Shown here: piece after piece, positions 22,822-32,173 of the stretch | Position numbering within the stretch: the first letter of the stretch is position 1 | How the letters are laid out: every line of letters begins with the position of its first letter | Source: Luzula sylvatica | Lineage: Eukaryota > Streptophyta > Magnoliopsida > Poales > Juncaceae | Reading direction: 5' to 3' | Length of the DNA: 64,000 nucleotides | Assembly: GCA_946800325.1 (NCBI GenBank) | Contig: OX326957.1 | Location: 64,521,570-64,585,569, forward strand | Made by a program: the position numbers and the translations under genes | Notes under the pieces: generated by a model | Databases searched by the model: none | What the model was told of the DNA's origin: nothing | What the model saw: the letters and a program-made list of their open reading frames with translations, nothing else

Positions 22822-23362
22822 TTATTCCTCGCGCCATTGGTGGTGGCACCTGTCATTACAACATCTGTAAAAAGTCGTCATGGGCTCATCTGCAGATCGA
22901 AGCTGAGTCTGCCAGAAATTCGCTTCTCCGTGATGGCATCGAGGGCATGGCGCTACATACAAACAAACACAAAGAATCATGTGAGAATTTTTACGAGCAC
23001 ATTGTGAGCATGATTTTGAATTCCAAAGATTTTCCCAATTCCAATTAAGAACAAATTAACAATCAACTCACTTTTATCTTTTTGAATAAACTTCGTGCTA
23101 TCTGAAGCACTGAAAATGGGTTCCACCTCTTTCTTCACCAATGGCACCTTCTTCACAATCTGAATGTTCAAATCAAACACGCATAGTAATTCAGTAAATA
23201 AATAAGTAAAAATAGAACGATGAAAGTAATTGAATTGACGAAAATAACCTTGTTTTGGATAGGGCAAACGTAGGGACAGGTAGGGCAGTACATTCGCATC
23301 CTCCGACCGTCTCTTGCCGGCTCAATTTGAAGCAACATCCCACATGAAGGGCAGAACTCCAT
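22822..23362 (-). CDS. RPC10: DNA-directed RNA polymerase III subunit RPC10 (C11/POLR3K)
   Basis: TFIIS-like small subunit of RNA polymerase III, which stimulates RNA cleavage by the enzyme and helps termination and re-initiation at tRNA and 5S genes in the nucleus. Exons (minus): 23362-23249, 23159-23072 and 22952-22822. The joined frame gives 110 residues, the normal family size. The N-terminal zinc ribbon has C4-x2-C7 and C26-x2-C29 (CPTCPYVC context). The C-terminal ribbon has C70-P-R-C73 and the C98-C99/C103 pair. The catalytic acidic hairpin reads RSADEPMT with D89-E90, as in cleavage-competent homologues. Start chosen as the MEFCPSCG methionine, the universal family start. The upstream minus-strand region has TGGGCC-type site II motifs (near 23468 and 23494), usual for plant housekeeping genes. 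A partial copy of the gene lies at 19490-19840. Confidence 0.96.
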
Positions 23363-24092
23363 CGCCAATGGCGGCAAAAGGGAATGATCGATCAATTGAG
23401 AAATCAAACGCCAAATTTCTGATTCGACTAGGGTTTTATCTCGCCATGGACGACGAATTATAGTTTATTGGGCCTAAATTAGGCCGGATTGAGCCCAAGT
23501 AGTAGCTAATAATATCTATGGTTAGATCCAGGATTACGTTTACGGTTTCTGGACCGTCGATTATAAAACCCGTGATTTCAAATCCAAGTCTTCGTCTTCT
23601 TCACATACGTCGCTCCTAAACAGGGAGGAACTTTCGAAGAAAGAACGAGAGGCGAATAAGAACTAGTATTGGTTTGCATCGTAATCAATTTACCAGCCAA
23701 TGGATGGGGACATCATGACCTACGTACCCTTCGTCCCCACCTTCTTAGAAGTTTCGCCAGATAATATGTGTTCCCTCTTTTTGCCTTCTAATCCATCAAA
23801 AGATTTTATTACTATTGAAAAGAAAAGTAATATCTACATCCAGACTTACTTGCTGTAGCTGAGTCGAGAACCGAGAGAAAGGAAAAGCATGAGGGTATAA
23901 GTGCAAATACCGTTTCAAGGGGGGCTAAAATGAAAAATTGTTATCTTCCCTAACAATAATGGCAGAGGGACCAGGCTAGTGAGACAAACTGTGCTAGAGG
24001 GCTTCTTGAAGTTGAGAGAGAGAGAGAGAGAGAGAGTCGCCATAAAATAAAGAAACTTCCCTAGCTTTACCTCAACTCTCAACCCAATCACC
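23363..24092. promoter_or_regulatory. Divergent intergenic region between RPC10 and the EF-hand gene
   Basis: 730 bp. Near RPC10: TTGGGCCTAAATTAGGCC (23467-23484) and AGCCCA (23493), which are site II-like motifs. Near the plus-strand gene: a GA microsatellite (24014-24036) and a short leader before the ATG at 24093. No convincing TATA box seen. Confidence 0.45.
24014..24036 (+). repeat. GA microsatellite in 5' leader
   Basis: About 11 uninterrupted GA units 57 bp before the start codon of the EF-hand gene. Confidence 0.9.
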
Positions 24093-24582
24093 ATGGCTGA
24101 TCAAACAATTCCCATCACAAATGTAAATATTAAAAGATCATCACCTTCAGAGGAAGAGGAACAAGAGGAGAGAGAATACGAAGACCTGATGCCGATCATG
24201 GTTGATAAACTCAACTCGGACGATTTCATGAAAGAGCTTTCGGCAGGTTTCAGACTATTATCAGATGAACGGACCGGATTGATCACGGTCCAGAGCCTCT
24301 TACGAGGCGCTTCGGCTGCGTTGGGCCTTAACGGCATGACGCTAGAAGATGCTGAAGAGATGGTCAAGGAAGGTAATTCTATCATTTCACAACATAACTG
24401 TTTCCAATTTTTAAAGTTGTGGATTGATGTGCGTAACAGGCGATACAGACGGAGATGGAGCGCTTAACGAAGCGGAGTTTTGCGTTTTGATGGTTAGACT
24501 CAGTCCTGGTCTAATGGCTGACGCCGAAGCGTTGCTCGAGAGAGAAATGGACCAAGAAGTCGAAAGAACTGCTCCAATTTGA
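24093..24582 (+). CDS. Single-EF-hand calcium-binding protein, KIC / CCD1 / PBP1-like
   Basis: Small cytosolic calcium sensor of the plant family that includes KIC (partner of the kinesin-like KCBP) and PBP1 (partner of PINOID). Exons 24093-24372 and 24440-24582 join at a Gly codon and give 140 residues. One canonical EF loop, D95-T-D97-G-D99-G-A-L-N-E-A-E106, straddles the splice site. Preceding it is the family helix region LITVQSLLRGASAALGL (64-80). An acidic N-terminus rich in Glu (19-31) comes first. The tail after the EF hand is Glu-rich and lacks a second loop, as in the family. The intron begins right before the calcium loop. Partner and pathway cannot be told from sequence alone. Confidence 0.9.
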
Positions 24583-24922
24583 TGTAGATATTTTAATCCA
24601 CTCTACCAACTATGTTTTTTCTGTTCTCGTCTTGTTACTCGACCAGTTTTTAATCTATCTTATAATTCTAATTTTGCATTGTTCCGATTATAATTTAATT
24701 CTATGTTTTTCTTCACTCATTTCATTCATGTTCATCATAACAAGCCAAACATATTCATAACCAACAAGAAAACAGAACAGCTCAACAAACTCAATAAATA
24801 AATAAAAAAAAAAGGATAAAAAGTAAACCAAGTTACCAAACCAAACCAAACCAAACACCCACGAGTTCACTACAACAAGATCCAGGAAACAAGAACCAGA
24901 CTAAAACCCCAGCAAAGCGATT
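24583..24922. other. Convergent 3' ends of the EF-hand and RS31-like genes
   Basis: 340 bp of A+T-rich DNA that must contain both 3' untranslated regions; the two genes are tail to tail. A CCAAACCAAA repeat (24838-24856) is the only pattern. Confidence 0.5.
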
Positions 24923-26684
24923 TCAAGTCCTGGATCTCCGAACTGGAGATCTGCTGCGGTAGCGACCATAATCGGCATGGACATGGGCATACTCAGGACT
25001 TCTAACCCGGTCATAACCCGATCCGCCACCATACCCGTTATATCTATCATAAACAGGACTTCTGATGGGTCTACCGTACTCCGGGCTCCCCCTGGGTCGT
25101 CCATAATCAGGACTCGCTCTTGGTCTTCTGTAATCCGGACTAACGGATCTTCTATACGGGTCCTCACGCCCATACCCGTGTCCTCCTCCTCCTCCCCCTC
25201 TTGGACTTCCATATTTATTGTCCCCTGGCTCCCCATCGTCTCTGAATGCATACTCCACCGATACCACTCTATCCAACAATTTACTGCAAAAATATTATTA
25301 AATTAGTACAAGTACAAAAAGGACATTAAATTTTAAACTTTAAATTAATGATGGACCTGTTGTGGGTATTTTCGAGGGCTTTGGTGGCTTCCTCTTGAGT
25401 TTCGAATTGCACAAAGGCGAAATTTCTTCTGATACGAACATTGGAAACCTTGCCATAGGGTTCGAAATGCTTCTCTACGTCTCGAACCCTAGTGTTGACC
25501 GGGTCAAAGTGGATTACAAATAGGGTTTTCGTTGGTTTCGTGTTCGCTGCTGGTTTGTCTCGTCCAGGCCCTCTTTCTCCTTGCTGACAGAAATTAATAA
25601 TAATTAAATGAATATTAATTTAGTTCAATTATTATTAAATTGTGTTGTTATTAAAGTTAATTGATTTATTAATTCTACCTTTGACCATTCGACAGTGAGT
25701 TTGCGTCTCGAGGGACCAAAAGGAGTGTTGTCGAGTGCTCTTATGGCATCGTCTGCGTCGCGCTCATCAAAAAAGTATACAAATGCATATCCTATTATAT
25801 AAATAAGAGATAATTAATGAAAAAATAATAGTAAGATATATAAAAGAATGGCATTTAATTTTGAAATAAGGTTATGGTATGATAATTCAGGTGAGATAGG
25901 ACTTTTAATCATTTTTACTACACCTGAAAAGTGTCATTACGAGTCTGGAAAAAGATGTTCATGGACATGGTTCACCACTTATCGAGCATGAATCAATTAT
26001 TATTGATGCTTTTTAAGAGATGGAATAGCATGGCATAAGTATCTAAACATGGCATGGAATGGCATGATGATCTGGAGCATGGTAGACCAGGTTCACCAAC
26101 ATTTTCATGTCTGATACTCGAGGCATTGGAATGATGGTGATGACAAGGAATGAAAACAATGACACGATGAAAAGATCTGATCTGGCATTGGTGCAAATTG
26201 CAGAATGAAAAAGAGCTGATGTGGCATTGATTGGTGAAAAATTGCAGAATTAAATGGCATTGATTCATGAGAGTTCAATCCTTGTTAATTTTGAATCATT
26301 AGAAGTGAGGTTTTGAGCTTGTGATTAGCACACCTATTTCCTGCGCCACAGCAAGCTTTCTTTTTAAACACAAATTAATCTTCACTAACTCATATTTATT
26401 TTGTTCATTTATTTGATTATACAAAGTTATGCAACCAGCTCGTTGAACATAATATTTAACAAAGTTAACTTTTTCAAAAAATTAGGGATCCAAACAAACT
26501 AAACATGTTCTGATAAACGAATCCAGAGTAAGTACTCAACATCAACTAGAAAATAATAAAAAAACAACAATGATTTACCAGACTTCATGTCGATGCGCTC
26601 GATCTTTCCATATCTCGTGAAAGCTCGCTCAATCTCAGAATAACGAATATCGTAATCCAAATTCCCACAGAACACCGGCTTCAT
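24923..26684 (-). CDS. RS31: Serine/arginine-rich splicing factor, RS31-like
   Basis: Plant-specific SR protein of the RS subfamily, a nuclear pre-mRNA splicing regulator. Exons (minus): 26684-26579, 25791-25679, 25583-25357 and 25283-24923; the joined frame is 268 residues, against about 260 for Arabidopsis RS31. RRM1 starts at residue 2 (PVFCGN) and crosses the first intron at MKSGY, with RNP1-like GYAFVYF. RRM2 starts at about 93 (TLFVIHFDP) with RNP1 [10 protein letters not shown]. The C-terminal third (from about 170) has repeats of SPDYGRPR type and ends [12 protein letters not shown], the RS domain. An in-frame upstream ATG exists 39 bp before, but MKPVF is the family start. The first intron is long (787 bp); in RS31 relatives long introns host poison exons, which could apply here. 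Divergent from MTA. Confidence 0.94.
25792..26578 (-). other. Long first intron of RS31-like gene
   Basis: 787 bp. The stretch 26000-26270 (plus strand) has many ATGGCAT / GGCATGG / GATCTGGCATTG words in diverged repetition, of low complexity and unlike its surroundings. A regulatory (poison) exon may be present by analogy with the family, but I could not fix one by eye. Confidence 0.4.
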
Positions 26685-27038
26685 CTTCACAAAAATCTCA
26701 AAAACGTACGCAAAAATCCTCAATCAATGAGAAACCGATGAGACGAAGAGATGGAGTGTGAATGGAGAGAAGCACCAAAACCCTAGCCCTAACCCTTGAC
26801 TAAACCCGTCCCGTGTCTTCTTTTCTTCGGTCGCTAGAAAAGATAAGAACTGGTTTCTATTTTCCCTGGGAATTTATATGCAAGAGATCCAATAAATTGG
26901 AATTGAATTCCCGATAATTCATAAATTAGATTCTCGGTTTATAAAAACTGGGAATTTATATCTGGTGATTTTAAAAGGCACGAAGGAGTGATGTTGTAGT
27001 AAACTTGCTCTGTTACGAAGGCCCAAGTACAGTACCCA
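26685..27038. promoter_or_regulatory. Bidirectional promoter of RS31-like and MTA genes
   Basis: 354 bp between two divergent start codons. It contains AAACCCTAGCCCTAACCC (26777-26795), a telo-box cluster common in plant genes for RNA and ribosome biogenesis, nearer RS31. GGCCCAAG (27020) is a site II-like element just upstream of MTA. Confidence 0.6.
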
Positions 27039-29751
27039 ATGGAACCACGAAGCGACGCCACCATCACCGCCGGCGGGTTCGGCGTCACCGCCTCCGACGA
27101 CATCGTCGTCGTGAAAGAACTTCGTCAGAAACTGGAGGACTCCATTTCTGCTCGTCGTGAGGCTCAGATGGAACTCATCTCCTCTCTTCACCCTCTCTAC
27201 CCAGACCTCCTCCCCTCTCTGGACCTCTCTCTACAAGTCATCTCCACCTTTAACCACCGGCAGTTTAATCCGACCCCGGCTCCCAACGCGAATCCTAAAC
27301 CATTTCCAACCCGACCCATTTCCTTCCCTCAATCATATACCTCTCTGATAAACCCTAACATGCCTCAACAAGACCCGTCCCCTTCTCCTTCAGGCGATTC
27401 CCTATCCATTGTTCGTACCATGATAGCAGTTTCCCTTCTTGAATTGGTACCATTTACTGAGACAGACTCCGCCGCAATCCTCAGACGACTCGAGAGCGAC
27501 CAATCCTCTGTTGGCCCAACAGAGAGGACGGCTCTGGCAGATCTTGCAAATGAACTAGGAGGCGCCCTTAAAGCCGTTGAAACTGCACTGCGGCGAATTG
27601 GAGAGGAGAATGGAGGCATCCAATTCGAGGAGCTCACAATTGGTGGCGGTCGACCAGTAGTAATGGTCTGGGCCATTGATAGGAGCAAACTTTTGAAAGA
27701 ATTACCAGAAACCTCTAATGAAACCAACAATAACGGGTCGCGTTCTTCCGAAACGGGTCATGCGAACTCGACCCAGGACTCTGCAAGTGGAGTCGTCATG
27801 ACTCCTAAGAACTCGCAAAACGAAATGTGGTCGCAAAACCCTCATTTAATGTCACCAATGTTCTCTAACATGACGCCAAGAGGGAGCCCAAGAGTAGGAG
27901 GAGGCGGAGGAGGATTAATGAACATGCCGAGAATGATGGGTATGAACCCGCTTCAAAGACCCGGTTCGGGTTCAAATAACTCCGGACCCGGTAAGCAGAG
28001 AACAGAAGAAGACGACATGAAGGATCTCGAAGAACTTATTAACCAAAAATCATACAGAGAGAAACTCAAGAGTAAAACTGGAGAGGAACTCTTGGATCTC
28101 ATCCACCGCCCAACTGCCAAAGAAACCGCAGTTGCTGCAAAAGTTCGTTTCTTTTCTCAAATCAGTTTTCAAATTAATCTTTTAATTTAAATTCAATTTT
28201 TTTGTTTTTGGTAGTTCAAAACAAAGGGCGGTTCGCAACTAAAAGAATACTGCTCTAATCTGACGAAAGAAGATTGCCGTCGTCAAACCGGATCCTACGT
28301 AGCATGCGACAAGGTTATCATCGTAAATAAAAATAATTCTGACTCCTTTCTTTAATTTCCTTTCCCTTATGAACAGGTTCATTTTCGCCGAATCATCGCT
28401 CCTCACACCGACACCAACCTCGGCGACTGCTCCTTTCTCGACACCTGTCGCCACACAAAAGTAACCCCCCAAAAAAAATCTTAAATTCCTTAACCAACCC
28501 TAATTATTATTATTATTTTGTCGTAGACGTGTAAATACGTGCATTACGAATTGGACCAGACGCAAGAAATGACATCCCTCGCAATGGGACCCCCCGCGCT
28601 GCCAAAGCAAATAAAGACGAAAAGACCCGAATACTGCTCCGAAGTCGAGCTCGGAGAGTCGCAGTTTATAAACTGCGACATTAGAAGCTTCCGGATGGAG
28701 ATACTCGGTCAGTTCGGAGTGATTATGGCGGACCCACCGTGGGATATTCATATGGAACTTCCGTACGGTACCATGGCGGATGACGAGATGAAGAGCTTGA
28801 ATGTGCCTGCGTTGCAGACTGACGGGTTGATCTTTTTGTGGGTTACGGGTCGAGCTATGGAACTTGGCCGCGATTGGTCCGTTTCTTTTTTCTTATTATT
28901 TGGGAGATTTTACTTATTTACCCTTCTAAAATCCCAAAATATCAAATTTATCCTTTGAAACTAAAAACATCATATTTCCCCTTTGAAAAATAAAAATATC
29001 ATCATTACCCTTTTGAAAATATAAAGGGGAAATTTTGAGAGGGTAAATATGATATTTTGGATTTTTAGAAAGGTAAATATGCAAATCACCATGTGTAATT
29101 TTGGTTTGTTTTGTGGTTAGTTTGGAGAGTTGGGGGTACAAGAGGGTGGAGGAGATAATATGGGTGAAGACGAACCAGCTGCAGAGAATTATCCGAACGG
29201 GTCGAACGGGTCACTGGCTTAACCACAGCAAAGAGCATTGCCTCGTTGGCATAAAGGGAAACCCCGAAGTCAATAGGAATATTGATACTGATGTTATCGT
29301 TGCTGAAGTCCGCGAAACCAGCCGAAAACCCGACGAGGTATTTATATCATTTAGGGTTAGGGTTTAGGTCGTTTTTTTAATGGTTTTATTGTTGTTTATT
29401 GTAGATGTATCCGATGCTGGAGAGAATAAGTCCGAGGACGAGGAAGTTGGAATTGTTCGCTCGTATGCATAATACTCATGCTGGGTATGTTTTTTTGTTT
29501 TTGTTTTTGGAAGGGTAAATATGATAATATTATAACATGTGCTGATATTTGTTTTTGAATTGTGAAGGTGGTTATCGTTGGGGAATCAATTAAACGGGGT
29601 GAGATTAGTGGACGAAGGATTGAGAGCGAGGTTTAAAGCGGCGTATCCTGACGTGGAGGTACAGCCTCCTTCTCCTCCTAGAGCTAGTGCTCCCATGGAT
29701 GTTGATCCTCCAAGTATTTCCGAGTCGAAGATCTCCATGAATGAAGGCTAA
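27039..29751 (+). CDS. MTA: N6-adenosine mRNA methyltransferase MTA (METTL3/MT-A70 family)
   Basis: Catalytic subunit of the nuclear m6A writer; it transfers methyl from S-adenosylmethionine to adenosine in mRNA, working with MTB (METTL14), FIP37 and VIRILIZER. Seven exons: 27039-28142, 28215-28313, 28377-28460, 28527-28876, 29121-29337, 29405-29484 and 29568-29751. The joined frame is 705 residues (Arabidopsis MTA 685). Exon 1 (368 residues) is the low-conservation N-terminus with a coiled-coil start ([13 protein letters not shown]) and a Gly/Met-rich linker. Residues about 375-440 form the double CCCH zinc-finger region ([21 protein letters not shown]). The catalytic DPPW is at 498-501 in the context [18 protein letters not shown]. 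The conserved substrate loop follows ([19 protein letters not shown]). The tail is Pro/Ser-rich. All hallmark residues are present, so it looks active. Intron 4 carries a palindromic MITE. Confidence 0.97.
28902..29090. mobile_element. Palindromic MITE inside intron 4 of MTA
   Basis: Left arm GGGAGATTTTACTTATTTACC pairs with a right arm ending GGTAAATATGCAAATCACC. The match continues through CTAAAATCCCAAAATATCA for about 60 bp. It fills 189 of 244 intron bases. It is worded like the terminal repeats of the Mutator-like element at 32174-35425 (the phrase ATATCAAATTTATCC). No clear target duplication. Confidence 0.6.
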
Positions 29752-30215
29752 TTGGTGATTGTGTTGTGTTAGTAATAACGTGTTGTTGTTCATGTTTTGG
29801 GATGGTTGGATTAGGATATTCGAGGCAGGATTAGGAATTCAGTTATGAGTATAGTTAGTTGTTACTTAGTGTTGTGTTTTTGGTATTTCTTGTATTTTTA
29901 GTTAAAGAAAACTGTTTTGTTTGTAATATTTTAAGTACCGAATTGTTCTTTTCAATAGATGGAATTGTGGGTTAGGGAATAGTTAATTATTTGATTTTTT
30001 AATAATTTTCATTTTCTTTGGAAATTTAAAGAAAGTTTGAAGAAGTTGAGTTCATTCTATACCATTATTCCATTTTCAACATGGATTATAACTTTTACTC
30101 TGTTTCATTCTTAAAATTCATTTTTATTTCATGGTGGAATAAAAAAATTATTTCATTTTATTCATCTATTATGTTTTACTATGATTGTACTCATGTTATG
30201 TCGCGAGTAGTGTAA
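29752..30215. other. 3' flank of MTA, no other feature
   Basis: About 460 bp of A+T-rich non-coding DNA that includes the MTA 3' untranslated region. Confidence 0.5.
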
Positions 30216-30473
30216 TATTAGTTTGAAGGAATTTTTAACATAGACGAAATATGTTAGCGATTTCCCAAAATAATCATCTCGGCTTGGAAATACGAGGACT
30301 AACACTCTCGAAGGTAGTATAATTGTCGACCTTTCAAAATTCTAAAGATTTAAAGACTACTTACCGCCCACCGACCTCATTAATTACCTTGTAAAAATTG
30401 CCGACCTTTGAAAAGTCGCTCAATTGAAAGCTCGCGATCAATCGGCCTCTGAAAGGCCGAGACCTATTCTGTC

Positions 30474-31031
30474 TAGGGGTGTAAACGGTTCGGATAGTGG
30501 TCATACCAGATCCGTATACATATTTTTTTGGATACGGATATTCGGATACGGTTCAAATATTAAACGGATACGGATATTGTCGGATACGAATACAAATATG
30601 AATCAATTAAAACGGATATTTGATATGTAACATAACTATTTATTTTACTTCGACATTCAAATAAATTAAAATAATACTTAGATAATACTTAAAGAGTACA
30701 TCATAATTTTTCAAAAATTATTGAGAAAACCTTGATTTTCAGAAATAAAAAAAATCACTCATGAATTTTGAAAAAAAAAAGGAGAGAGAGGAAAAGTTTA
30801 GGAGAAGATGGAAATAATTTGAGATTTGAAAATATCTTGAAAAAAGATTTCATGTATTTTTTAAAATGAAATTGATTCATGGATCATGAGTCATGTGAAT
30901 ATGAATTTTTATTAGCTCCATGAAATTATAACCATTTAAATGTAAAATAAATTATGAAAAACGGGTATCCGTTTTTTATTGTTATTCGGATCTGGATATT
31001 TAGTCGGTTATCCGAACCACTTACACCCCTA
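30474..31031. mobile_element. hAT-type MITE (558 bp), TIR TAGGGGTGTAAACGG
   Basis: Left TAGGGGTGTAAACGGTTCGG, right CCGAACCACTTACACCCCTA. The flanks ATTCTGTC and GTTTTGCC agree at 5 of 8, and all three differences are transitions, as expected from decay of methylated DNA. Sub-ends are rich in CGGATACGG words. Nested in the Mutator-like element. Confidence 0.8.
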
Positions 31032-31072
31032 GTTTTGCCTCCTTCTCGGGAACGACGTTGTCTCCTCATTCA

Positions 31073-31096
31073 CCCCCCCCCCCCCCCCCCCCCCCC
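31073..31096. repeat. Poly-C tract
   Basis: 24 consecutive C, just right of the hAT element at 30474-31031; a CT run follows at 31166-31178. Confidence 0.95.
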
Positions 31097-31375
31097 AACT
31101 ACTTGCATTAAATCGAGCACCCCCTCCCCGCTATAAATTTACCCCCTACTCTTGTACACACATAGTCTCTCTCTCTCTCAATACTTTACCATCTTCGTAA
31201 CGAGGAATCAGACTGTTAAAATTAACTGTCCCATTCCAATATATAACCACGGTAAATTAGCCATTTTGCATTTTTACTACAAATTTTGAATAAAAGAAAA
31301 AATACAATATAATAAACATACCTTGAGAAGGGGAAAGATGATGAATAGAAGAGAAATGAATGTGATGAATGAGAG

Positions 31376-31759
31376 TAGGGATAATCAAACGGTTAGGTTG
31401 AAAAAATAAAATTGTTCGGTTTATTCGGTTCGGTTCGGTTCGATTTCGAAGTTTTCAAAACCGGTTAAACCGAAACCGACATAATAACATCTCATTTTTC
31501 ATATTTTTTTAATATTTTAATTTGAAATATAAGAATGGATATAATTATCTTATAAATTAATACAATTATATTTTATAATATGTATTTATATTTTTTGATA
31601 AATAAAATATAATTTTTTTTATGAATTTTTTTTTATTTTAAAATTTTAATGTTTCTTATTCGGTTCAACCGAATAAATTGGTTCGGTTCGGTTCAAATTT
31701 AATTCGATTTGGTCTTATTCGGTTCAGTTTGTACCGAAGCGACCGAATGAACACCGCTA
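31376..31759. mobile_element. hAT-type MITE (384 bp), TIR TAGGGATAATCAAACGG
   Basis: Left TAGGGATAATCAAACGG, right CCGAATGAACACCGCTA. The flanks AATGAGAG (31368-31375) and CATGAAAG (31760-31767) agree at 6 of 8. The interior repeats TTCGGTTCGGTT. Sister of the element at 48796-49289, with which it shares the words TTCGGTTTATTCGG and GTTTCTTATTCGGTTCAACC. Confidence 0.8.
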
Positions 31760-32173
31760 CATGAAAGGGAGAGAGTGTGGGTATTTATAGAGTACGGGCA
31801 GGGAAAGCAACGACTAATTTGTGATAATTTGACCTTTGAAAAGTTGGTATATGATCCAACATATGTGTTGGCATACTTTGAAATTCAAGCTATGTGGACT
31901 TTTGAAATGTCGAGGAGAATGTTTCAACTTTTGAAAAATCGGATAATAGGGTTCGACCTTTGAAAAGTCGGGTTTAATTATTTAATGGAAGATTGGGTTC
32001 AATACAAATACTAAATCACTCAACTTTTCAAAAGACGAGAAGTGAAAAAAACTCTCGTTCAAAGATGAAAAGTGTTATTTCTCAAATTTCTCAAATTTCC
32101 GAATTTTATTGTTTGTTTTGTTTAGTTTCAAATCTATTTTTGTCTCTGTTTGAAAATTTTCCTATTATTTTTA

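Larger units (their letters stand above)
30225..32162. mobile_element. Mutator-like element carrying two nested hAT elements
   Basis: Left end GAAGGAATTTTTAACATAGA; right end, inverted, GGAAAATTTTCAAACAGAGA. The flanks TATTAGTTT (30216-30224) and TATTATTTT (32163-32171) match at 8 of 9. The interior holds several CGACCTTTGAAAAGTCG palindromes (for example 30404-30418 and 31951-31968) and a right arm worded like the fold-back element at 37387-38523, so both belong to one family. Two hAT elements (30474-31031 and 31376-31759) were inserted later. No transposase coding. Confidence 0.65.

Noticed and set aside
24901..25306. Alternative frames of 109-118 codons overlapping the RS31 last exon
   Set aside because: Shadows of the RS-domain repeats; the RS31 frame alone joins across splice sites with the two RRMs.
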